Below, in pieces: positions 1 through 10,111 of a stretch of 64,000 nt of DNA. Source of the DNA: Nyssa sinensis (lineage: Eukaryota; Streptophyta; Magnoliopsida; Cornales; Nyssaceae); NCBI GenBank assembly GCA_008638375.1, contig CM018052.1:14784450-14848449 (forward strand), read 5' to 3'. The position numbers and the translations under genes are program-made. Numbering within the stretch: the first letter of the stretch is position 1; each line of letters begins with the position of its first letter. The notes under the pieces were generated by a model, which was given only the letters and a program-made list of their open reading frames with translations, was not told the DNA's origin and did not search any database.

Positions 1-338
1 AGGACTAAAGTTTTCGAGCAAGAATCCAATGATCAGCAACTGATGGAAAACTTGGATTTGCTTGAAGAGAGAAGGGATCAAGCCAGCATCAGGATGGAAG
101 CCTATCAGCAGAGAATGGTCAACAAATCCAAGGTAGGACTCAAGACGGTCAGCTTTCAAGTCGGAGACTTTGTCTTAAGAAGAGTCTTTCAAAACACCAA
201 GGATCCCACTATGGGAAAGTTGTCCCCGAACTGGGAGGGCCCTTACAGAGTAACAACACCTACTGGCTAGAAGACATGACTGGGAAGCCTATTCCTAGGC
301 ATTGGAACGTGGAACATTTATGGAAGTATTATCAATAG
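1..338 (+). pseudogene. Integrase C-terminus of gypsy pol (partial, frameshifted)
   Basis: Frame 1 is open from the first base and matches the end of the pol product of the complete element at 33978-43992, including the motifs ENLDLLE, ASIRME, GDFVLRR and GKLSPNWEGPYR (the GPY/F module of integrase). After GPYR about a dozen bases are missing relative to that copy, so the original frame is lost and a stop appears at about 268-270. The downstream part (YWLEDM... then a TAG at 336-338) continues in another frame and marks the true end of pol. It is a broken remnant whose N-terminal part lies outside the window. Confidence 0.88.
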
Positions 339-375
339 AGATGTTTCTTTCTTTTCAATACCTCCATAGAATGTT

Positions 376-960
376 CACCTTTTAATGCACAAGTCTCAGT
401 ACTTGGTCCATATCTAATGCACAGGCCTCCAAAGCCTGGTCCATCTATAATGCACAAGTCTCAGTACTTGGTCCATCTATAATGCACAAGTCTCAGTACT
501 TGGTCCATCTAATGCACAAGCTTCCGAGCTTGGTCCATAACTAATGCACAGGCCTCTAGAGCCTGGTCCATCGATAATGCACAAGTTTTCGTACTTGGTC
601 CATCTATAATGCACAAGTCTCAGTACTTGGTCTATCTATAATGCACAGGCCTCCAAAGCCCAGTCCATCTAATGCACAAGCTTCCGAGCTTGGTCCATAA
701 CTAATGCACAGGCCTCTAGAGCATGGTCCATCTATAATGCACAAGTCTCAGTACTTGGTCCATCTATAATGCACAAGTCTTAGTACTTGGTCCATCTATA
801 ATGCACAGGCCTCCAGAACCTGGTCCATCTAATGCACAAGCTTCTGAGCTTGGTCCATAACTTATGCACAGGCCTCCAGAGCCTGGTCCATCTAATGCAC
901 AAGTCTCAGTACTTGATCCATATCTAATGCACAAGCTTCCGAGCTTGGTCCAGTTTCAAT
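376..960 (+). repeat. ~30-bp tandem hairpin-repeat array downstream of pol
   Basis: About 18 head-to-tail units of roughly 29-33 bp share the frame TAATGCACA...TTGGTCCATCT. The middle differs between units, but each unit keeps a short inverted repeat: AAGT/ACTT, AAGCT/AGCTT or AGGC/GCCT. The array occupies the same place (between pol and the antisense gene) as a different 80-bp array in the complete element at 33978-43992. Tandem repeats in this hypervariable 3' region are known for plant gypsy elements; the paired stem changes are my own observation. Confidence 0.9.
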
Positions 961-1263
961 ATACAGATTCTATGATCCAGCCAATCCGAAGATAGAAACT
1001 CCAAACGTCTTCAAATTTCCCAGATCGGAATACCTCAGACCTGATACTTAGATTATTTGGCTTATGCACCAACAAACAACAAATACTACAGAACCGAGCA
1101 GGCGTAAGGTGCTTCGATTCAAGGCCTCAAGTCTTATACAAGTTTCTTTGATCTACTCTTAGAACATACAGAAGGGTTATTCATCAGAGGTGCACAAGAA
1201 GGTGTTTTAACTCCAGAAGAACACATTTAAGCAGAAAAAACATCAGATTTGAGGAGAAAGAAC

Positions 1264-1345
1264 TCAATTTTATTGATGATTCAGAAGGTTAACATCAGTA
1301 CAATCAATTTTATTGATGACTTAGAAAGTTTACATCAGTACAAGA
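1264..1345. repeat. Short direct duplication at the 3' side of an antisense unit
   Basis: A ~40-bp segment (CAATTTTATTGATGA...CATCAGTACAA) occurs twice in tandem. Read on the minus strand it lies downstream of the antisense frame at 1553-2134, so it may belong to that unit's 3' untranslated or polyadenylation region. That role is inference from position. Apart from this duplication, 961-1552 holds no recognisable gene. Confidence 0.6.
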
Positions 1346-1552
1346 AAACTGAAAGGAAAACCATTACACAAAAAGCTATAACAGAGACACCGCTTTGTTC
1401 TATGGCATCATGGCTTTGTTCCTCATGAAAAAAATTAGGGGCCAGAGTTCCAGACCTCTCTTACCGCCGCTGACAGCTCCATTTGAAAGGAAGGAACCCT
1501 GAACCCCAATCTGCATCAAGGAGCACCCAGGCCATTTCATCATCACTATCAC

Positions 1553-2134
1553 TTATCTCAATACCAACGGATGATGAGGGCTGTCGGCCTCAGGAGAATT
1601 TTCATTCTCCACCTTTGTAATCGGCATGACACCCCAGCCGATTGGAGCAAGGGTCTCTGCCAAGTCACAAAGGGGAGGAGGCAGCCCACCTTCATCTCCC
1701 TCAAAGCAGGCATGACACCCCAGCCGATTTGAAGCAAGGGTCTCTACCAAGACACAAAGGGAAGAAGGTAGCCAACCTTCGTCTTCATCACCAATGCTCC
1801 AAGCCTCAGTTGAATCAAGGAGGGACCACCTCTCATCGGAGAAATCTCGACCGGATGCTAAGATGGACAAGAAGATCTTTGCCTCCCCTAATCCTTCCTT
1901 GAAAACTGAATCAAAAGGAAGGATAACTCTCGGCCACAGTTTAATCATTCCCAACTCAGACTGAAGATTGTCAATCATCTCCGGATAAATGGCAGTTTTT
2001 GAAAAACATCTAAAATCTCTCCAATAGGGAAACAATCCAAGAGCAAAAGTGAAAAGATGGGGCGCAACCATACGCTCCTCTTCCACATATATAGGCCTTC
2101 GGGGCCCAAGAGCCACCCAGTTGGACTGTCGCAA
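1553..2134 (-). CDS. Hypothetical antisense protein of element A (193 aa)
   Basis: An open minus-strand frame lies between pol and the LTR of element A. I do not recognise the family. The first 75 or so residues are mixed hydrophobic with motifs such as FALGLFPYWRDF; the C-terminal half is acidic and contains two imperfect copies of a ~28-residue unit (GDEDEG...LVETLA and EGDEGG...LAETLA), reflecting an ~86-bp DNA duplication at 1624-1790. The sequence upstream (about 2140-2250) resembles the region upstream of the second antisense gene (4890-5010), sharing AATAAATGAC and TAAACCG, so both may use duplicated promoters. The start is uncertain: a later ATG at about 2071 is also possible. Confidence 0.45.
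   Translation of the reverse strand: MRQSNWVALGPRRPIYVEEERMVAPHLFTFALGLFPYWRDFRCFSKTAIYPEMIDNLQSELGMIKLWPRVILPFDSVFKEGLGEAKIFLSILASGRDFSDERWSLLDSTEAWSIGDEDEGWLPSSLCVLVETLASNRLGCHACFEGDEGGLPPPLCDLAETLAPIGWGVMPITKVENENSPEADSPHHPLVLR
1624..1790. repeat. ~86-bp tandem duplication inside an antisense frame
   Basis: Two adjacent copies begin with GCATGACACCCCAGCCGATT and continue with AGCAAGGGTCTCT. They explain the repeated acidic modules of the antisense 193-aa frame. The two copies differ at many sites, so the duplication is old. Confidence 0.8.
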
Positions 2135-2737
2135 CGGTTAGGTGAAGAGTTAGCTTCAAAATCCCAAACGACGGTGGTGCAATAAATGACGCATTAAACC
2201 GCCCTCTCGGGAGAAGCAAAAGATAGGGCCACGCATGCAATGAATAGACTTTTAGTCTTGTCCACGTACATATAGACTTGACAGTTTTTCCAGGTCATTA
2301 ACGCTTGACAGGCCATGTATACAACGAAAGTCCATCAACTTTGATGTACCTTGATCCTTGTCTTAGAGATCTGGAGGCAGAAGTTCTGATCAACCGAACT
2401 ATAATCACAAGATATCCACTTATTATTACAAGTCTCAAGATTCAAAACAGTCAGCTTCCAAATTTTTCAAAAGAAGTCTTCAACTACTGCCTTATTACAA
2501 GTAAAGCAGCTCGGAACATAACTACCTACAGAAGAAAATCTGATCTGGTATATACTAAGCTCCAGAGCAATGCTACTCGCAACAATTACGACAATCAACT
2601 ACGAGTTAAAACACTACAGAGCAGTATAACTCAAGTCATGCACAAAAGAAGAAGACAAAAGCATCAAGCAAAAGACTATTCCATTAACGAATGTATATTT
2701 TAGTACATTGGAAGATAAAAATAGCAAAATATACATC

Positions 2738-4678
2738 CTAAGCCTGATCAGCAGGGGCAGGGTCAACGACTGGAGAAGGATCGGCAGGAGCAGCATCGAC
2801 TATCTCACTCGGGATGACCACTTCAGTGGGATCGGCAGGGAGGACATCAGCCACTTCACGCTGGATAACAGCCTCTGAAGGATCAGGTCCAGGTGGCACA
2901 ATTGAGGAGACATCAAAGTTAGGAAACTTGGCAATGAGCCGGGATTGGAAGTTGTTAAAGCCAAACGTAATCAGGCGGTTGGCCATCCCTTCAAGCTCCG
3001 ACCTCATTTCCACCTCATTATCCATCAAGGCCTGTTCCACGGCGTCGTCAAGCTTTTGACGGTATTGATACCGCATGCCATCCATCTCCGCCTTCAATCT
3101 CTTGGCCTGTTGAACGGCGAGGTTCTTCTCTGATTCCAAGATGACCAGAGAGTTCTACGACTCCTTCAGTTTCTCTATAGAGTCATGAGCGTCAGACCTA
3201 GCAGTACCGAGCTGAAGCCTAACCTCGTCCAGCTCGGCCTGAAGCTTGTCAAACTCCTCCGAAGGAGGAGAGACCTCCGTCAGAACGGAAAGGGTGTGCA
3301 GGGTCTGCAATGTATAAAGTAAACAGTTCAATACCAGCCAAAAACACTTGGAAAAAAAAGGAAAACAGATAAGGGCCCAACGAACTCACCTTAACCTGGA
3401 AAGCAACCAGATCAGCAAGAAGCTTCTCCGGCTTCTGAGGCTTGAGCTTGATTGAGCCTTTGGCCCAAAAATCCCTTAGAATCTTTTTAGCCCCCTAATT
3501 AGCAGCATCAGGGGCCACCGAGGATGACGCCCCCTTGCCCGCTCGTTGAGACGGGGCTGGGGGACCACTGAAATGGGGGCAAGAGTCTCTCTCTTCCCCT
3601 CAGTGGGCTCAGGGGAGATCGAAACTAACCTCCGCCTTTTTTGGATGGGAGGGACCACGGGGGAAGAAGCCTCCCCCACTGCCACAGACGAAGATGGCTC
3701 AGTCTCCCACCGTGCCATCATATTATTTGCAATCTCCTCGACACTATCCCTGGCAGCCATCAGCTTGTCACGGTTGACGATGGAAGAATGATCCCGGTTG
3801 CTGGGCTGTAAAAGCTTCTTGTACTGCTCCTGAAGCACAAGAGAAATGGCCGGTCTCTTCCACGCACCCCTAACTGCAAAACAGGTACAGAGATCAATTA
3901 GCTTTGCAATTGACACACAAAACAAAATCAAAGCAGCCATGAAAGAATTGGGTCTCACCCTTTGGCCCAGTGGTTCGAGGGAATGCTAAGGGTTGGCCTT
4001 GAAAGTCCTTGAAAGTCCTTGAATTCCCATCCTCCCTTAATGAAAAAGTACCACTTCTTCCAAGTCTTGTTAGAAGAGGACACGGAGGTAAGGGGTCTGA
4101 ACCCACTATCAAAAGACATATAGTAAAGGCCTTCCGCCTTCATGAATTTTAGATCCATATTACTACGGATCAGGTCGAGGGACACATCGACGTTATTCAT
4201 ATGCCCCAACACTATGAAGCTTAACAGGTGTCTCTAACTATTAAGATTCAAGTTAACAAGGCAAAGGTTAAACCAACGAAAAAATTGCTTTACAAGGTCA
4301 GGAAGGGGGGAGTGTAAGTCCCATCTCAAACCAGGCCAAGAAGACACAGATTTCCCCCTCTCTAACATTGCATGGGCGATCCAGAGGGTCCGGGACCCTG
4401 AAAGTAACGTTTGAAGGGAGACTAAATTTCTCCCATAACTCTAACAACATTTTCTCAGTAATGGCACTCTCACCCTCCTCTCTATGGCCGGATCGACCAG
4501 AGGTCTCATCAACCCTATTCGGGGGCTCATCAAATGCATCGACTATCCTAACCCCCGGACTAGATGGGGGCTCTATCAGTCTATTCTCAGTTTCATCAGT
4601 GGAGGGAAGATTCACAAGTTGAAGTTGAATGGCCCTAGCAGAACTATCCGAACCAGAGGGTGACCCAGAGCCAGACAT
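2738..4678 (-). pseudogene. Three-exon antisense gene of element A (broken copy)
   Basis: This is the counterpart of the open antisense gene at 40894-42950. Exon 1 (from ATG at 4678 down to 3959) has the conserved stretches RVPDPLDRP, GEICVFLAWFE and SNKTWKKWYFF, as in the plant domain family annotated as putative gypsy-type transposon protein. Intron 1 (3958-3874) is GTGAGA...TTGCAG; exon 2 is 3873-3390; intron 2 (3389-3305) is GTGAGT...TTGCAG; exon 3 runs from 3304 to the stop at 2738 and has coiled-coil composition. Both introns sit where they do in the intact copy, and intron 1 is phase 1 in both. Exon 1 has stops and frame shifts at about 4170-4300, exon 2 a stop at about 3476, exon 3 a stop at about 3156, so this copy is dead. 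Confidence 0.75.
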
Positions 4679-4861
4679 GGCGAACGCGAGAGAGTAACGA
4701 AGCAAATGAAAGGGAACGTAAAAGGGACTAAGATCAAACCTAAAATCAAGAAAGACTGTAGACACCGGATATCCTTCAACCTTCGAAATACGTCAACTGG
4801 CAGTGGTAGTCTCCGGTACTGTAAAAGCAGGTGCAGAAAAAAGGCATAAAAGTCCTTTCCC

Positions 4862-4874
4862 TCTCTTATATACA
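4862..4874 (-). promoter_or_regulatory. TATA box of the antisense gene (element A)
   Basis: On the minus strand the sequence reads GTGTATATAAGAGAGGG, a good plant TATA box. It lies about 185 bp upstream of the antisense ATG at 4678. The intact antisense gene of the other element has a TTTATATC motif at about 43147-43154, about 200 bp upstream of its ATG. Confidence 0.55.
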
Positions 4875-5054
4875 CATTCAAAATGTGAGCCCCCTAAGAC
4901 GTTTCGACACAACGGTTGAAAGTAATGATGGCTCTTCAAAGCATCGGCTGCACAATAAATGACCCACTAAACCGACGACTCCAAGAGTAAAGAGACGAAG
5001 CGTGCGACTCTTCATAAAGCCCATAGCCCTAGTTACGCCCTAGCTCCTAACTAA

Positions 5055-5073
5055 GGCTCGGGAGGGGAGTAGC
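5055..5073 (+). other. Polypurine tract of element A
   Basis: AGGCTCGGGAGGGGAGTAGC directly precedes the LTR start TGATATACC. It matches in place and character the GGGGGGGGAGTGAC tract before the 3' LTR at 43460. It primes plus-strand DNA synthesis in LTR retrotransposons. Confidence 0.75.
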
Positions 5074-5171
5074 TGATATACCACAAACAGACACACCAAT
5101 CATCTTGAGACACGTGCACTTACAGAGCCGATAAACTCGATCATACAGAGCAGTCATAGCCTCCAAGGCAT

Positions 5172-5209
<38 letters not shown>

Positions 5210-5722
5210 CAGAGCTGATAAACTCGGTCATACCAAGCTGGCGGAGCCTCCAAGGCATTCTCATATATTTATCTTACAGAGCTTAGTCTCTGCAATATTC
5301 ACTGACTATTTTGGATGGTTCCGACTTTATGGTTTCCTTAACAGCTGCCAAGTAGGGAATAAGGAAACCGTCTTCAACATGGAAACAGTCTACAGCAAGG
5401 AAACCACTATCTATGATTATCTCTATCAACGATACAATACTCCACAAGGTAACTGCAATCTCCGATGATCAAATCCTTATATTCATGGCTCCGAATCCTA
5501 ATCAACTTAGGAAGGCCACCGTCTATAAATTAAACCCTAAAGGTACGCTTTATTTTTATGCTCATTCTTTGGCTTTCAATACAGTCTTTCAATTCCGTTT
5601 ACTTACTTAAGCATCAGAGCGGCTACCGCCGAAGCCAATCCGGTGGTCCTCTGATCATCCTTCTTGAGTGTTCTATAGGTCGCGGGGCCCAGATTTATTG
5701 CGAGTCGAAAAGTGCAGCATCA
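5074..5722 (+). repeat. 3' LTR of element A (649 bp)
   Basis: The LTR starts TGATATACC after the polypurine tract and ends GCAGCATCA, closely matching the end GCTGCATCA of the LTRs at 33978-34510 and 43460-43992. It contains a TATA box (TATAAAT at 5524-5530). In its 5' part two copies of a ~60-bp unit (TTACAGAGC...GCCTCCAAGGCATTCTCATATAT) at about 5112 and 5209 are separated by a (TA)n tract. The partner 5' LTR is outside the window. Confidence 0.8.
5173..5207. repeat. (TA)n microsatellite
   Basis: An uninterrupted TA run within the U3 part of the element A LTR, between the two copies of a ~60-bp duplicated unit. Confidence 0.95.
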
Positions 5723-6720
5723 GTGCTGCTATCTTTCCAATCAGTCCTTGGATATCTTTCTTAGTTTTGGGTGATTCTAGTTCAATCAAAGCTTTAATCC
5801 GTGAAGGGTTTGCCTCAATTCCTCTTTAGGAAACTAGGAAACCCAAAAATTTTCCTTCTGTGATCCCGAAGGTACATTTTAGTGGGTTAAATTTCATTCT
5901 GTGTTTCTTCAAGATGTTGAATGTCTGGCTCAAGTGCTGGATCTCGTCACCCTTCTGAACACTTTTGACGAGCATGTCCTTGATGTAGACTTCTATTGTA
6001 TCCCTAATTTGGTGGCCAAACATTCTATTTACAAGCCTCTGGTACGTATTTCCAGCGTTCTGTAAACCGAACGACATCACTCTATAACAATAAAGACCTC
6101 ATTTTGATATGAAGGCTATTTTCTCCTAGTTTGGAGGATACATTTGAATCTGATTGTACCCAAAGTAAGCATCCATGAAACTAATGAGCTCGTGACCTGT
6201 TGTGGCATCAACAAGTTGATCAATTTTGGAAAGAGGGAAGTTGTCTTTAGGACAAGCTTTGTTAAGATCGACGTCATTAATGCAGACCCTCTACTTGTCG
6301 TTCTTCTTTTTTGCAAGAACTATATTGGCAAGCCATTCTGGGTAAAACACTTTTCTTATCATTCCCGCATTAAGCAACCTCTAGACCTCTTCATTAATGG
6401 TTTTGTGATGTTCAAGGCAAATTTCCTAATTTTTTGTCTTATTGGGGGATGGTTTGGATCTGTCATCAGCTTATGAGAGATGAAATCAAGATCTATTCCC
6501 TCCATATCTCTAGTTTCCCAAGAAAATACCAAAATGTTGGCCTTTAGGAATTTAATAATATCTTATTGCTCAGAAAGAGACAGAGCTGAACCAATGTGTA
6601 AATACTTTCCTTCTTCTTTAGTGCTAATGAGCACTTTGATAGGCTCATCCATTGGTTTTACTGCGTTGTCCCTTCCTCTAGGGCTTAATGGCTCATCAGT
6701 CTTGGAAGGATAATTTTTGC
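5723..6720 (-). pseudogene. Element B: gypsy reverse transcriptase (broken)
   Basis: Read on the minus strand, this decayed pol segment follows the complete element's reverse transcriptase: FYPEWLANIVL near 6340, DLNKACPKD-like and MDAY-like stretches in shifted frames near 6120-6300, then an open run with SFGLQNAGNTYQRLVN and KFLGFLVS at 5826-6080. The catalytic box reads YIKDM instead of YIDDM, so the second aspartate is lost. Coding continues to 5723 (IQGLIGKIAA), where the LTR of element A cuts it in mid-domain. RNase H and integrase must lie left of the window. Several stops and frameshifts make it a pseudogene. Confidence 0.85.
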
Positions 6721-6774
6721 CTCATGAAGATTGGAAGATGAGGAAATTTCTTTTTCATGAGGGTGTTGTAATTC

Positions 6775-7260
6775 CTATTTAAAAGGCTTTTCTTTTAGTG
6801 CGAGGGCATGACATTTTCGGGTAGTGGGCGGACAACACTTGATAGTGAGAACTTTGTTATTGTGGATATATTTCAAGCATTGATGAAGGGTTGAAGTAAT
6901 TGCTCCCATCCGGTGGATCCAGGGCCTCCCAATAATGACATTATAGGGAGATTTAGTGTTTAGGATTATGTACTCAGAAATTAGTGTCTTCTGTCTATCC
7001 CCTTCTCCTATCGTGTTCAGTAGATCAATTCTACCCATTGGGATGCTGAGATTCTCGTTGTATCCTGCCATGATAGCAACCGTGGCTCTGATGTTATTAT
7101 GGTTGAGTTTTATGTGTTTGAAGGGTTCATAAAATAACACGTTGGTAAAAATTCTAGTATCTACAAGAACCCTTTTGATATCAAAATTAGCGATTTTGAG
7201 TGAGATGACAAGAGCATCGCCATGGGTACAATGTATCCTAATAAGTTATAATTCAGATAC
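6775..7260 (-). pseudogene. Element B: gypsy aspartic protease (broken)
   Basis: The minus-strand frame at 6775-7140 continues upstream to about 7260. It matches the protease of the complete element over its length: FTNVLFYEPF, AIMAGYNENLS, PMGRIDLL, SEYIILNTKSPYNVIIGRPW and STLHQCLKYI. The catalytic triplet Asp-Thr-Gly is changed to Asp-Thr-Arg (around 7153-7161), so even this fairly open stretch could not be an active protease. It lies between the reverse transcriptase and gag remnants in the expected order. Confidence 0.85.
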
Positions 7261-7289
7261 TGGATTTGAGGTTATGACTTCACTTTTTT

Positions 7290-9080
7290 CTCAATGGTCG
7301 GGATCTAGATGATACCGAGTTCTGCCTTTGCCTCTCGAGCATATATTTTCCTGGGTCGGTTAGACGTTTCTTGTCATTGTATTGTCAGCGTGAAGCACGA
7401 AAATGACTTGATTATTATGCCATTGCTGATCATTTTGAATTTCTTTCCGTTCAAGCCTTTTCTCTTGCCTTCTTTGAGGTGGTCTTTCGTCATGGGGGTT
7501 TTGCCTCCCATCCTGGCAGAGAAGCTCTCTTAGTCGTCATCTCTTGATGAGATGCTCTATTTCTTACTTCAGAGCCTTGCACTCCTCAGTCGTATGCCCC
7601 TGCACTTTATGGAAATCACAATACTTTTTTTGATTTCTTGAGTCGGGGTTGATTTTTAGTGGCTCCGACCATCTCAGGTTTTCACGAGCTTGGATCTGTT
7701 TGAGTATGTGGGTAAGAGAGGCATTCAGAGAGGTGTAAGTCCCATACCTCCTAAGGTTAGAGTTATTTTGGGCTCTAGGTGTTGTTATCTCTTCAGGACT
7801 CCTAATCCTCTTCTTGTTAGCGTTGTTATGCCTCTTCTGAACTTGCTCATCCTTCTGAGCCTATTCTTTAGATTTTTAGAATGAGGTTTTTGTATTTTAG
7901 AGATTAATATACTTCTGTGCTCTATCCATGAATGTTATCATATCGATAGGAGGATTCTTGGTCAAGGAATCTTAGAAGTGTCTAGGCCTAAGGACTGAAG
8001 TGAGGGTGACCACTATGAAACTTGGACTGCAATCGGTTATCTCTATGAGCTTGGTATTGAAACGAGCTATGTATTCCCGAAGTGATTCTCCCTTTGCTTG
8101 CTTCATAGTTAGCAAGAATTCTGGTCATTTTCTTAACTTCCGGCTTGTTAAGAATCAGTCAAGAAATAACCTATTGAGCTCATAAAAATTACTAATCGAT
8201 TTTTGGGGGAGGTTGTGGAACCACTTAAGGGTAATACCTTTGGGGCTCGTCATAAAAGTTTGACACATGAAGGCATTGGTGTCTCCATGCAGAACTATTG
8301 TGTGTTGATAGTGAGATAGGTGGTCCCAAGGGTCCTCATACCCGTTATAGAGGGTGAATTTTAGGACAACAAACTTCTTGGGTTGCTCCTCTGTCATTAT
8401 GGCAGAGGTAAATGGTGTGGAGAATCTACCGAGCAGTTTACTTAGCTTGTTTTACTCTAGAGAGGCATGGAACCCCCTAGTTGAGATTGCTTGATCTTGA
8501 GAGTCTGCTATCTCCTCTACCCTTTGAGGGGCTTTGGGTAGGACTTGTTGTGCGATCGGTACCCGTTGTTAATCTTGTCCTGGATTTAGGGAAGGAATTT
8601 GTCCAGTGTTAGTAGAAGGATGCTGCTCTCCCAAGACTGGGGGGACTGGAGTCTCAAGAGATTGGAGTTCTTGCTCTGCCTTCTCTGGTAATGAATAATA
8701 GGATGAAATGTGGGCATTCCTCTCCCCACAATGGTTGACGAGTAGGGATCAACCCTCATATGAATGGTACCATGGGGGTGTACCGATTGTATGTTATGTA
8801 ACTCCTTGTTAGGGGATCCTCCGTCCGTAGTAGTGGTGAGAGGCTGAGGTCCTTTGTGAACATCGTTAGTAGGAGGATAAGGGTTACTCCGTTGGTTCTG
8901 AGCTAGTGAGGCTAGAGCTTATGACATGGCAGTGAGTTGTTCCTGCATCTGATCAGATTGCCATTGAATCCGATCAAGTTGTTGTTGTAAATGAATAGGT
9001 GTTTGTCCCCTTCTTTTTCCAACAAGAGGTTGATTTTGAGGGTTTTGGGAGTTCTTTCTAGGACGAAGGTTGGGAGCCAT
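7290..9080 (-). pseudogene. Element B: gypsy gag (broken)
   Basis: The minus-strand start is at 9080 (MAPNLRPRKNSQ...), followed by a Gln-rich segment (QQQLDRIQWQSDQMQEQL) like the N-terminus of the gag at 34584. The capsid core is recognisable at 8155-8397: FTLYNGYEDPWDHLSHYQHT, LKWFHNLPQ and SNFYELNRLFL. Frame is lost several times between 7290 and 8150 and between 8400 and 8910. Gag forms the virus-like particle of the element. All plus-strand frames over this stretch are shadows. Confidence 0.8.
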
Positions 9081-9145
9081 TGACTTTTGGAAGAAAAAGA
9101 CAATAGATTTGTTGTTCAAAGAAAAAATAGTAAAAGCGATTATCG

Positions 9146-9164
9146 TTCCCACAGATGGTGCCAA
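9146..9164 (-). other. Primer-binding site of element B
   Basis: On the minus strand the sequence TTGGCACCATCTGTGGGAA follows a presumed LTR end ATCA. It differs from the primer-binding site of the complete element (TTGGCGCCGTCTGTGGGAA at 34513-34531) by two G-to-A changes, as expected from decay at CpG sites. It fixes the orientation and 5' side of element B. The cognate tRNA is not assigned. Confidence 0.8.
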
Positions 9165-9166
9165 GT

Positions 9167-9900
9167 TGATGTTGTTTTTTTTTTCTTGTAAGAAGGGCAT
9201 TCTGTCCTTTGCTATCTGTCAAGAACTTGAGGTTGGAGGGTCACCGGGAAGGCTCTGATGGTAGCTACTCCGATGATAAAGTTAGTAATGAAAAAGAAAC
9301 TGTAATTCAAAAGAAGAATTGAACATGAATTGAAAACGTACCTTATGACCTTATTTATAGGTTATAGATCTCCTAAGTTTAGTAGGATTAGGAGTCATAA
9401 AAGTAAGGATTTGAAGATATCCGAAGATAGAGTTGCCATATTGAACTATGTTTCCTTATTATGAGATCGGTAGGATATGGAAGATGGTGCATGCTATGTC
9501 CTCAACCATATACCTCTAAACCCTTTGTGCCTGGTTGATCTGGATAAAGTAATTTTTCTTGATCTATACCTTGAAGTGCTCTGTACAGACACGTGTCATG
9601 CTTTGAATATGTTTGTCACTTTATGGTATATCAAAAGGAATAAAATCTACATGGTTCATTTGTCCACCACGTGTTTGAAGAAATTTTTAAAGAGTGAGTT
9701 TACATCTTTTCTTCTCTCCCCCCCCTCCCTCTTTGTTATGTTTTGGTTTTTGGGTGATATATGAACACAATTTTAGTTTTTTTTCCGCTTCTTATTTTAT
9801 GTTTTGCAACATGGATGATCTCATACAAACCTCAACTTTCATCCCTTTTGTTGCGTTTTTCTCGCTCTCTAAAGTGGTTTAGGATATAATGTTGGCAAAA
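9167..9900 (-). repeat. 5' LTR of element B (outer limit uncertain)
   Basis: The LTR begins at 9167, just outside the primer-binding site, and extends rightwards (it is minus-oriented). A minus-strand TATA box (TATAAATAAGG) lies around 9351-9361. The outer end could not be fixed because no second LTR and no TSD are in the window. The ~100-bp piece at 9248-9353 (GAAGGCTCTGATGG...CCTTATGACC) recurs twice at 9907-10105, so the area beyond is made of related LTR material. Plus-strand frames at 9477-9882 look like chance frames. Confidence 0.55.
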
Positions 9901-9906
9901 CATGGT

Positions 9907-10105
9907 ATGCAATTGAGGGAAGGCTCTAGTGGTAGCCGTTTCGATGATAAAGTTAGTAATGAAAAAGTTACTGTAATTCAAAACAAGAATTGAACTATGC
10001 AATTAAGCGAAGGCTTTGGTGGTAGCCGTTCCGATGATAAAGTTAGTCATGAAAAAGTTACTGTAATTCAAAAAAAGAATTGAACATGAATTGAGAGTGC
10101 ACCTT
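9907..10105 (-). repeat. Two ~90-bp tandem copies of an LTR segment
   Basis: Two adjacent units begin TATGCAATT(G/A)AG(G/C)GAAGGCT and contain GATGATAAAGTTAGT and GTTACTGTAATTCAAAA. The same segment is present once in the LTR of element B at about 9248-9353. The second unit runs on into GTGCACCTTATGGCC, also shared with that LTR, so this is probably a second, partly duplicated LTR fragment. Confidence 0.75.
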
Positions 10106-10111
10106 ATGGCC

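Larger units (their letters stand above)
1..5722 (+). mobile_element. Element A: 3' part of a Tat-like Ty3/gypsy retrotransposon
   Basis: The segment holds, in order, the C-terminal end of integrase, a ~30-bp tandem-repeat array, two genes on the opposite strand, a purine-rich tract and a 3' LTR. This is the same order as in the complete element at 33978-43992. The 5' part lies left of the window. The right edge is set by the LTR end ...GCAGCATCA at 5722. Directly beyond it, minus-strand pol coding of another gypsy element begins mid-domain, so A was inserted into that element. The antisense gene has stops and frameshifts, so A is older than the complete element. Confidence 0.85.

Noticed and set aside
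2305..2703. 132-residue plus-strand frame in element A
   Set aside because: No recognised motif, biased to Ser/Ile/Asn/Lys, lies in the noncoding 3' region; counterpart absent in element C.
7309..7884. Plus-strand hydrophobic frames
   Set aside because: They are the complement of element B gag and protease remnants.
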